This document shows, in pieces, positions 1-6,176 of a DNA stretch of 14,410 nucleotides (position 1 is its first letter; each line of letters begins with the position of its first letter). The translations under genes and the position numbers were made by a program. This stretch comes from Planctomycetaceae bacterium. GTDB lineage: Bacteria; Planctomycetota; Planctomycetia; Planctomycetales; Planctomycetaceae. Below the pieces are notes generated by a model, which saw only the letters and a list, made by a program, of their open reading frames with translations, was not told where the DNA came from and did not search any database. Location: contig JAJDEK010000019.1 in assembly GCA_029259875.1 (NCBI GenBank), forward strand, positions 1-14,410. The letters are read 5' to 3'.

Positions 1-231
1 AGTATCGTTGAAATCACCTAGTACGAACTCGGGAGTCGCCAGATTCATGGCAAGGTCATGGTCAGAGCCTTTCCAGAGTTCTGCTTCTTTCTGATGACAT
101 TGAAAACAGGTTTGTCGGCCCACATAGGTTGCCTGTTCACCCTCCGGAAGGGCAGACCACCAGTCGATGGCTAAACCGATCGATGTGATACTTAACAGTA
201 TGATCAAACCGTAAATCCATCGTTTCTTCAT
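1..231 (-). CDS. Multihaem cytochrome c, N-terminal part (cut by window edge)
   Basis: Only the first 77 codons are present; the gene continues past position 1. The ATG at 229-231 opens a frame with a short basic N-terminus (MKKRW), a hydrophobic stretch at residues 6-22 that would act as a signal peptide or membrane anchor, and then a haem-attachment motif CFQCH at residues 42-46. The sequence around it (YVGRQTC, then HQKEAELWKGSDHDLAM, then VLGDFND) matches from memory the start of planctomycete multihaem cytochrome c proteins, often fused to TPR repeats, in which this first CxxCH begins a cytochrome c554-like module. It would act in the periplasm in electron transfer; partner and substrate cannot be seen. 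No strong Shine-Dalgarno is visible. It lies downstream of hflX on the same strand, with about 240 bp between them, so co-transcription is possible but not shown. Confidence 0.8.
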   Translation of the reverse strand, partial: MKKRWIYGLIILLSITSIGLAIDWWSALPEGEQATYVGRQTCFQCHQKEAELWKGSDHDLAMNLATPEFVLGDFNDT

Positions 232-471
232 CACGTTACTGCTTTATCAGTCTATCTTGAGAAGTCTATTTGATTAGTAGTTTGAGGGTCATATCTCAGA
301 ATCAATGATCGATCAGAGCTTTGAGAAATGACGAGTATGTTCTCGTGAAATATCAGGATTCCCGAAGAGCGTACGAAAAGTTCTCTGTTTATTTTTAGAA
401 AGCATATTACTATCTATATGTAATACACAATTCGTAGGAAGTATGAAAGTTACTAGCGTAGTGAAACAGAA

Positions 472-1824
472 TCAGAGTTCATTGACAGTTTCTTCAGGAA
501 GCATGCCCTGCGGAAGCACCTGTTCGTCTCCTTGAATTTTCAGCTCTGTCTCTTCATTCAGTTTCAACAGTGGTAAAAAACGCCGGGCAATGCGGGCTTG
601 CAACGTGACACGAGAATCATCATTGGAATACTCGCGGGATAAGATCAGAGCATGATCTTCCAGTTGAGAAAGCAACTTCCCATTTCCAACAGGAGTTTCG
701 ATCTCTACGACAGCATAGCCGGATGCCAAACGGTCAATCACGGTTTGAGCGAGACGGTCCAGACCTTCACCGGAAACAGCGCTGACGCTGATGGCGTCAT
801 CATATTTTAAACGTAAGACATCGAGTTTTGATCTGTCTTCGACTTTGTCCGTTTTATTAAATACCAGGATCGCATCTTTGTGATCGATACCAATTTCATC
901 CAGGACCTTATAGACGGTTTTAATATGGTGTTCTACTTCCGGATTGCTGGAGTCAACTATGTGTAATAACAAGTCTGCTTGCCGCGCTTCTTCCAGTGTC
1001 GACCTGAATGAAGCAACCAGATGATGCGGAAGATCTCTCACGAATCCGACGGTATCACTGAGTAAAATTTCTCCCCAGTGCGGAAGTTCCCAGCGCCTTG
1101 TTCGCGTATCAAGTGTGGCAAATAATTTGTCGGCAATATAAACGTCAGCTCCTGTGAGCGCATTCATCAACGTGCTCTTGCCAGCGTTGGTATAACCGAC
1201 AAGCGAAACAGTGAGGTGCTGGAATCTATGAGCGACAGTTCGCTCTCTGCGGCGTTCTACTTCGGAGAGTTTGCGTTTCAATTCTGAGACGCGTCTGTCT
1301 AACAAACGTCGGTCTGTTTCGAGCTGCTTTTCACCAGGACCACGGCCTGCGCCAACACCCCCTTCAATTCGTTCCAAGTGAGTCCACAACCGTTTCAACC
1401 GAGTTCGGAAATAGAGTAATTGCGCCAACTCTACTTGTAGTTTCGCTTCATACGTTTTTGCATGAGTGGCGAAGATATCGAGAATCAATTCACTGCGATC
1501 CACGATAACCGTTCCGGTTTCTTCTTCGATATTTCTTCCCTGAGAGGGGGAGAGGTTGTTATCAAAAATGATGAGTTCGGCATCGAGGTGCTTCACCATT
1601 TGTTTAAGTTCAGCAAGTTTCCCTTTGCCCAGGCATGTGGCCGGGTGTGGATGCTCACGATTTTGAATGAGTGTGCCGACTACTTTGACTCCAGCGGTTT
1701 CCACTAAGCCTTTTAATTCATCCAGCGCTTGATCTTTATTAATGTGGTTTGAAGGAGAAATGACAGAGGCCAAAATGGCCTTTTTTTCTTTGACTTGTAG
1801 TTCTTCTCGTTTAGGATCTGCCAA
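472..1824 (-). CDS. hflX: GTPase HflX
   Basis: 450-residue HflX, a ribosome-associated GTPase that splits stalled or stressed 70S ribosomes in the cytoplasm. The N-terminal nucleotide-binding-like domain (about 15-150) is followed by the HflX signature GGVGAGRGPGEKQLETDRR at 155-173 and a coiled stretch to about 200. The G domain contains G1 GYTNAGKST (210-218), the G2 region ATLDTRTRR (236-244), G3 DTVGF (257-261), G4 NKTD (323-326) and G5 VSAVSG (347-352). A C-terminal domain follows. The start must be the TTG at 1824: the frame is closed by a TGA two codons upstream, no ATG comes early enough, and an AAGG lies 10 nt ahead. Length is normal for the family. It is not next to hfq, unlike in enterobacteria. 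The 216 bp upstream show no clear promoter. Confidence 0.96.
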   Translation of the reverse strand: MADPKREELQVKEKKAILASVISPSNHINKDQALDELKGLVETAGVKVVGTLIQNREHPHPATCLGKGKLAELKQMVKHLDAELIIFDNNLSPSQGRNIEEETGTVIVDRSELILDIFATHAKTYEAKLQVELAQLLYFRTRLKRLWTHLERIEGGVGAGRGPGEKQLETDRRLLDRRVSELKRKLSEVERRRERTVAHRFQHLTVSLVGYTNAGKSTLMNALTGADVYIADKLFATLDTRTRRWELPHWGEILLSDTVGFVRDLPHHLVASFRSTLEEARQADLLLHIVDSSNPEVEHHIKTVYKVLDEIGIDHKDAILVFNKTDKVEDRSKLDVLRLKYDDAISVSAVSGEGLDRLAQTVIDRLASGYAVVEIETPVGNGKLLSQLEDHALILSREYSNDDSRVTLQARIARRFLPLLKLNEETELKIQGDEQVLPQGMLPEETVNEL

Positions 1825-2040
1825 GGAGATTCAACCTTAAATTAGTATAGTGTAGACAGTCATGTGCGGACTGGTTTGTTGTCCCAATTTCTATCTCCCA
1901 TTTTAACAGGTTGTCTATGAGAGAATAGGCTATTTCTAGACTACCGACACCAATTCCTGTTTGTGAGTTCATTTATGAGTTTGGATGGGGATAGGTTTAT
2001 GGGATGCGGTAGAAGATACGGGAGATGGGGGTCCATGTGT

Positions 2041-3942
2041 CTAGTTGTGGTTTTTCATTAAAACGATATCCAGGGCATCTGCACGGGTACACGCTTCCCA
2101 ATATTCTTTATATTCCTGATACTGATCTTCGAACACGAGACCCCCGAAATGATCCACTTCGCGTTTACAGATTAGGTGTGAATTTTTGACAAATACAGAT
2201 GCCTGATATCGACCCCACTTACATTGCAATTCATGTTTGTAGGGTAATCCGTAGCCTTGATACCTTGAGGGGATTTCAATTTTGTGGTCATCGGTGAAGC
2301 GAACAGGATTGGGCGTTTGTAAAGCAGACGTTCTTTTTTGAACATTCACCACACCTACGGTATGCATCGATCCAATCCAGGGGATGCGAAATAAAATGAG
2401 ATCTTCGATCTGTCGAGACCATTGCTCCAGGGTAGTTTGATATGTGTAGCTGACATCTTGGAAAATGTCTTGGAGATTAATAAACCGAGGCGATTCAATT
2501 CTGGCTCCTGTCAAATGAGACGCCAGTTCTTTTTCCAGCGTGAGCAACGTAGACTCTTCGTTGCGGTTAACATATTTTAAACGCAGTTCCATGGCCGTAT
2601 CGCCAGTTGTTGTCACTTCTGCTGTGAACTGATAACTACAGTCTTCTGACAAAACACCATGACAGATGCGATTGATTTGATGGCTTTCCGAACTACGGTC
2701 GGGAATCGTAGTCAGTTCGCCTCCAGTGGAATTCAGGAGCAGTGCCTGCGTACCTTGATCATTCGATGGTAGATCTTTAAAAGTGACAGGTCCTCCAGCG
2801 GGGTCTAACCAAAGACGTTCATCTTTTTCTAAATCAACACAAACGATGGCATGATCAAATCGTGCTCCTGGCAAAAAAGAGACTGAGCCGTTCATGCGGG
2901 TGAGCAGAATGGCGATATGGCATTTGATTCCCAGATGTCTGAGCATGGAAACCACCAAAGAGGATTTATCTTTACAGTCGCCTCGCATATCCTCCAACAT
3001 GGAACCCACTTCGCGCGTTTTTTCCAGATTCAGTTCATTGGGGTGTCGCCCATATCTGACGTCTTCTGAAGAATATTTATAGATCGAACAAATTTTTTCC
3101 TCTTCGGTTTCATTTTCCAATGTGAGTTCTTCGGACAACTTCTGAATTTGAGAAGGTATCTTTTGAGGTGGCTCCAAGTCCTGCATATAAAATTTTGTGA
3201 CCGGTTGCCAGGAAGAGAGTGTTGTAATATCGACCCAAGGCAGGACATCGCGCGGATGGGGAGTGCCATCATCTGTTTCGTAACCGGGGACATCATGCAT
3301 GTCCCATTGGTAGACCTGATATTTTCCCTGTTTCCAATTCTTAGGTTGTTCTTCTGTCAGATACAATTTGTACTCGAGAGAAAACGGCTCGGCGATGGCA
3401 ACGGTAAAACGCATTCGGCGGCAAGGAATTGCGAAGCGAAAGAATTCCTGACCCCACATGCATGCGGCAATTCGATCTGCAATAAAAAAATCTTGTTGTT
3501 CTTCCAACTCGACTGTCACGCCCGGACGGAGTGGGTAAAAGTTTAAGTAAGTTTGCCCATATGGTTGAACAACTTTTTTGGCCTTCTTAACACTTCCATC
3601 TGGAAGATGCACTTTGGCCGTTTGAATTTTGTGTAGTGATGTTTGACGATCATAAAAACGATAGACTTCATCCCATTGTGCTAAGGATTCATTTGCATAA
3701 AGTTTTGTCAGATTATGAGTACGTCTTGTAATTGTTCCATCGCGATGCAACACACAAACGGAATCAGATAAGAGAATGTATTCTCCCCAATGCTGCAACT
3801 CTTCTTCAGAAACATCGGGTTGACAGACTTCTCGAGAGGGGATGCGCGTCGCAAATGGTGACGTGCTGCGCGCCATTTTAAATCGGGTACGCCACAGCTT
3901 ACGTTTTGGTTTCAAAGTCAATTCTTTACTGCTTTGATTCAA
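2041..3942 (-). CDS. DUF3857 / transglutaminase-like protein
   Basis: 633 residues. The N-terminal part (about 45-240) resembles the DUF3857 beta-rich domain. The middle is a transglutaminase-core (papain-like) domain with a visible triad: Cys323 in RGDCKDKSS, His364 in FDHAIV and Asp380 in WLDPAGG. The C-terminal 200 residues would be the usual beta-rich tail. Family members are thought to act as peptidases or amide-forming enzymes; the substrate is unknown. The start is TTG at 3942, with only a weak GAAAG ahead of it. An in-frame ATG at 3874-3876 (residue 23) has no Shine-Dalgarno, so the start is uncertain. Neither start gives a signal peptide: the N-terminus is basic and polar (KPKRKLWRTRFK), although many DUF3857 proteins are exported. 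A TATAAT hexamer at 4022-4027 on this strand lacks a good -35 partner. Confidence 0.85.
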   Translation of the reverse strand: MNQSSKELTLKPKRKLWRTRFKMARSTSPFATRIPSREVCQPDVSEEELQHWGEYILLSDSVCVLHRDGTITRRTHNLTKLYANESLAQWDEVYRFYDRQTSLHKIQTAKVHLPDGSVKKAKKVVQPYGQTYLNFYPLRPGVTVELEEQQDFFIADRIAACMWGQEFFRFAIPCRRMRFTVAIAEPFSLEYKLYLTEEQPKNWKQGKYQVYQWDMHDVPGYETDDGTPHPRDVLPWVDITTLSSWQPVTKFYMQDLEPPQKIPSQIQKLSEELTLENETEEEKICSIYKYSSEDVRYGRHPNELNLEKTREVGSMLEDMRGDCKDKSSLVVSMLRHLGIKCHIAILLTRMNGSVSFLPGARFDHAIVCVDLEKDERLWLDPAGGPVTFKDLPSNDQGTQALLLNSTGGELTTIPDRSSESHQINRICHGVLSEDCSYQFTAEVTTTGDTAMELRLKYVNRNEESTLLTLEKELASHLTGARIESPRFINLQDIFQDVSYTYQTTLEQWSRQIEDLILFRIPWIGSMHTVGVVNVQKRTSALQTPNPVRFTDDHKIEIPSRYQGYGLPYKHELQCKWGRYQASVFVKNSHLICKREVDHFGGLVFEDQYQEYKEYWEACTRADALDIVLMKNHN

Positions 3943-4092
3943 TGCGAATTATTCTTTCAGTCTGCTGAAAATTGACAAGAGGTGTCTAAGCTATTGTAGC
4001 GTTAAACCAAGTCCAGGTGCCATTATAAGTAGAGCGTGGTTTATTTGGTGACGAAAGTGATTGATCCCGAAATTAGTAAGCAGTAGAAATAG

Positions 4093-4122
4093 AAGAAGCG
4101 ATCGAAATTTCGATCGCTTCTT
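4093..4122 (-). terminator. 30-bp perfect palindrome, probable terminator
   Basis: A perfect inverted repeat with arms AAGAAGCGATCGAAA and TTTCGATCGCTTCTT, symmetric between 4107 and 4108. As RNA it would fold into a hairpin of about 12 bp with a small AU loop. It lies 42 bp downstream of the stop of the histone-like gene and about 150 bp upstream of the transglutaminase gene, where a terminator is expected. The U-rich tail on the minus strand is interrupted (CTTCTTCTATTTCT), so termination efficiency is uncertain. Because it is perfectly symmetric it could also be a protein-binding site. Confidence 0.5.
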
Positions 4123-4164
4123 ACTCGTTATGGCTTGTTGTCTCCAAATGCTAAAAAAGGACGA

Positions 4165-4407
4165 TTATCGTTTCCTTTTAGCAGCTTTTTTCTTCTTTGG
4201 AGCAGCTTTCTTCTTCACTGCCTTTTTCTTAGCTGCCTTTTTCTTTGGGGCTGCTTTTTTCTTTGCCTTTTTCTTTGGAGCAGCTTTTTTCTTAGCAGCT
4301 TTCTTTTTCACTGCTTTTTTCTTTACTGCCTTCTTTTTCACTGCTTTTTTCTTTGGAGCAGCCTTTTTCTTTGGTGCTGCTTTTTTCTTTGCCTTTTTCT
4401 TTGCCAC
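4165..4407 (-). CDS. Histone H1-like lysine/alanine-rich DNA-binding protein
   Basis: 80-residue protein that, apart from the initiator, contains only Lys, Ala, Pro, Val and Arg. By count, 45 of 80 residues are lysine, in 14 clusters of three or four separated by A, AA, AV or AAP, with a KRKR C-terminus. This matches the tail of histone H1 and the bacterial H1-like proteins (chlamydial Hc1/Hc2 type, and planctomycete AAPKKKA proteins). It is expected to bind DNA without sequence specificity and compact the nucleoid; there is no globular domain. The start is the GTG at 4405-4407: a perfect AGGAGG (4415-4420) lies 7 nt upstream. The open frame reaches an ATG at 4485, but that adds 26 non-lysine-rich residues, has no Shine-Dalgarno and lies at the predicted transcription start. 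The repetitive DNA could slip and change copy number. Confidence 0.85.
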   Translation of the reverse strand: MAKKKAKKKAAPKKKAAPKKKAVKKKAVKKKAVKKKAAKKKAAPKKKAKKKAAPKKKAAKKKAVKKKAAPKKKKAAKRKR

Positions 4408-4414
4408 CGCAAAT

Positions 4415-4420
4415 CCTCCT
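4415..4420 (-). promoter_or_regulatory. Consensus ribosome binding site AGGAGG
   Basis: AGGAGG on the minus strand, 7 nt ahead of the GTG at 4405-4407. It fixes the start of the histone-like gene at GTG rather than at the upstream ATG and suggests strong translation. Confidence 0.85.
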
Positions 4421-4441
4421 TTGAGAGTTAAACGAGGGCTG

Positions 4442-4477
4442 CCTTGCCGCTGGCTCCGGGCTATAAGTCGGCAAAGG
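4442..4477 (-). promoter_or_regulatory. Hairpin in the 5' leader of the histone-like gene
   Basis: On the minus strand CCTTTGCCG (4477-4469) can pair with CGGCAAGG (4449-4442) with one bulged U, giving an 8-bp GC-rich stem around a 19-nt loop. It ends about 22 nt before the AGGAGG site. It could stabilise the mRNA or modulate translation; no known riboswitch is recognised. Confidence 0.35.
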
Positions 4478-4490
4478 TCTGCCACAACGA

Positions 4491-4519
4491 ATAAGAAATG
4501 AGTTTGTCAACCTTGACAA
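4491..4519 (-). promoter_or_regulatory. Possible sigma-70 promoter of the histone-like gene
   Basis: On the minus strand TTGTCA (4519-4514) is followed after 17 nt by TCTTAT (4496-4491), matching the consensus at 5/6 and 4/6 positions. Transcription would begin near 4484, leaving a leader of about 77 nt with the hairpin and AGGAGG. The -35 region overlaps the GTTTGTC inverted repeats, which would suit repression. Confidence 0.35.
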
Positions 4520-4534
4520 ACCCCGGTGTTTGTC
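4502..4534. promoter_or_regulatory. Three GTTTGTC/GACAAAC elements phased at 13 bp
   Basis: Plus-strand GTTTGTC (4502-4508), GACAAAC (4515-4521) and GTTTGTC (4528-4534) alternate in orientation with starts exactly 13 bp apart. The first pair forms a 9+2+9 inverted repeat (GTTTGTCAA, CC, TTGACAAAC). The second pair is an inverted repeat with a 6-bp spacer. The set lies 95-127 bp upstream of the histone-like GTG and overlaps the proposed promoter. It looks like a multi-site operator; the cognate regulator is unknown. Confidence 0.5.
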
Positions 4535-4963
4535 CCTATTGAAAATGAAGTATCAGAGAATCTTATGATTTTCAAATTGACACTCATTACACAATAAGGA
4601 CTTACATCCATTTAATGTGGATCATCGTAAATATTTCCTAAAATTCTGCAAGTCATTTATTTTGTGAAATGCCAAAATTAGGCTTGTTGTAAAGCCACGC
4701 GTACTTTGTGATTCAACTTGAAATAATGACGTTGCAGAAATGTTTTCATTAAACGCAACGCATGACGCGCAAAAAGAGAAGTTGATTTAACACTGCTATT
4801 ATAGTGTGAAAACGACGTCATTGAATTTTTTTAAAACGATTTGTTTATAAAAAGTTGCTTGAAAAAAACAGACGAAGCGTTTTAAAAAAAGCATTAAAAG
4901 TAGGCCAAATATTTTTTGATGTTTTCTGACATTTTTTTTGCTTCATCGCTTTTTTAGAGCGTT
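4535..4963. other. Intergenic region, AT-rich, no gene seen
   Basis: About 430 bp between the isomerase stop and the operator-like repeats. The part from about 4820 to 4960 is very AT-rich with several T or A runs of 6-8. A small stem AGCGT/ACGCT (about 4958-4973) overlaps the isomerase stop but lacks a U-tract on the minus strand, so it is not called a terminator. No open frame, tRNA or convincing RNA fold was recognised. Confidence 0.5.
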
Positions 4964-5785
4964 TCAGACGCTTTCCCAGACATCTTTCATGTATCGAAAG
5001 CTTTCGCGCGCGATAAATTCTGCCCCTGGTTCGTAATCAAAAACTTCTACAGAGATCCATCCTCGATAGCAACTTTCCTTCAACGCTTTAAAGATAGGAT
5101 GGTAATCTGTCTCGCCCATTCCCGGTCCCAGCAGGTTGGAATCATTCACATGGAAGTGCCCTACTTTTGTATCATACTTCTTAATTAATTCAGGAATAGA
5201 TTCTGTTTCTGCGCCCACCATGGCTTTCACATCTTGATGCAAAACAAAATTATCGGCTTGAACCATATCAACTAACTTCATTGCATCTGCACAGGTATTA
5301 ATAAAATTAGTTTCTTTGGTTGTTAATGGCTCCATACAAATCCGCACGCCGCGTTCAGCAATTGAAGGCAGGCAATTTCGGAAAACTTCAGCGGCATTTT
5401 CATATGCTTGCTCAGGTGACATTCCTTCTTCAATATCGCGCTGGAAAGGAGAACCAAAGACCATTAAGTCTCCACCAAGATCCGCACAAAGATTTCCCAG
5501 CTCAATAAGATAGTCTGCTGTGGTTTGTCTGACATTGGCATCGGAAGTGGTCAAATGTAACCCATCGGTTTTTGCCAGAAGCCAATGCAGGCCAATGATT
5601 TCCAGTCCGCGATCTTCTGCCGTTTTTCGGATTGAGGCACGTCGTTCTTTAGAAATATCAGAGGGGCGGTCTGCAAAAGCGAATGGTGCTAATTCAATTC
5701 CTTTGTAGCCGATCTCGGCAATCAGGTCGCATTGTTTTTCCCAGTCCCAATCAACAAACAATTCCTGGCAAATCGCAAACTTCAT
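4964..5785 (-). CDS. Sugar phosphate isomerase/epimerase family TIM barrel
   Basis: 273 residues, a full-length xylose-isomerase-like (AP endonuclease 2 family) TIM barrel. The N-terminus MKFAICQELF and the following segment with IAEIGYKGIELAPF are typical of strand 1 and helix 1. Probable metal ligands sit at strand ends as in the family: Glu152 (CMEPL), Asp185 (HQDVKAM), His210/His212 (GHFHVND) and Glu247 (SVEVFD). Relatives isomerise or epimerise keto-sugars or related polyols in the cytoplasm; the substrate cannot be assigned from sequence. The ATG at 5783-5785 begins directly at strand 1, so the start is credible although the Shine-Dalgarno is weak. An inverted repeat GATAGC-AG-GCTATC lies about 60 bp upstream. 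It appears to be a single-gene transcription unit. Confidence 0.88.
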   Translation of the reverse strand: MKFAICQELFVDWDWEKQCDLIAEIGYKGIELAPFAFADRPSDISKERRASIRKTAEDRGLEIIGLHWLLAKTDGLHLTTSDANVRQTTADYLIELGNLCADLGGDLMVFGSPFQRDIEEGMSPEQAYENAAEVFRNCLPSIAERGVRICMEPLTTKETNFINTCADAMKLVDMVQADNFVLHQDVKAMVGAETESIPELIKKYDTKVGHFHVNDSNLLGPGMGETDYHPIFKALKESCYRGWISVEVFDYEPGAEFIARESFRYMKDVWESV

Positions 5786-6176
5786 GTAATTGTCTCACTT
5801 TAACTATTGAAAAAGATTCAAGGGTTATTTCAGCCTCTTGAGGATAGCAGGCTATCAATATTTCATCGAGGTATAAAGGCTTATCTCTTACAGCAGTTTT
5901 GAAGATTACTTTCACAGGGTTTACGCTACATTACCTTCAATCGAATTTTGAATACTGTGCAGACCGAGAACACTATAGTACCGAAGCTGAGTTCAAATAT
6001 GTATCGATTGTAATGATCGAAAGGTTTGTGGTGACCAATGAGAAAAGAATGAGTGATGAGGCAGGGTGGAATGGGTGTACTTGTTAAGAGAATGCAAGTT
6101 TAGTGACGAAGTAGATTTTAACTGTATCCAGTTTTCAATTTTGTTTGCTGAAAAGAATAAGTAGAGGAATAGACCA
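5786..6176. other. Divergent intergenic region between isomerase and YTV genes
   Basis: 391 bp from which the isomerase (minus) and the YTV protein (plus) are transcribed outward. It contains the inverted repeat GATAGC-AG-GCTATC at 5843-5856 and a short ACTTG/CAAGT stem at about 6077-6097. No good sigma-70 promoter stands out on the plus strand. A 62-codon TTG-initiated frame at 5899-6087 shows no family likeness and no ribosome site, so it is not called. Confidence 0.45.
6163..6168 (+). promoter_or_regulatory. Ribosome binding site of the YTV gene
   Basis: AGAGGA with 8 nt to the ATG at 6177. It supports that start, which also gives an intact signal peptide. Confidence 0.7.

Noticed and set aside
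4408..4485. 26-residue N-terminal extension of the histone-like protein from the ATG at 4485
   Set aside because: No Shine-Dalgarno, composition unlike the rest, and it coincides with the predicted transcription start; the GTG at 4407 has AGGAGG at ideal spacing.
4061..4501. Plus-strand open frame encoding a Phe/Ala-rich hydrophobic protein
   Set aside because: It is the antisense reading of the Lys/Ala-rich histone-like gene; TTT/GCT codons mirror AAA/GCA. There is no ribosome site, and the minus-strand frame has a perfect AGGAGG.
4725..4822. AATGACGT and ACGTCATT as a distant inverted repeat
   Set aside because: An 8-nt pair 80 bp apart in an AT-rich region is expected by chance, and no other structure supports it.
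4958..4973. Small stem AGCGT/ACGCT at the isomerase stop as a terminator
   Set aside because: Five base pairs only and followed by A-rich rather than U-rich sequence on the minus strand.
5899..6087. 62-codon plus-strand frame before the YTV gene
   Set aside because: TTG start without a ribosome site, no recognisable family, and located in a divergent promoter region.
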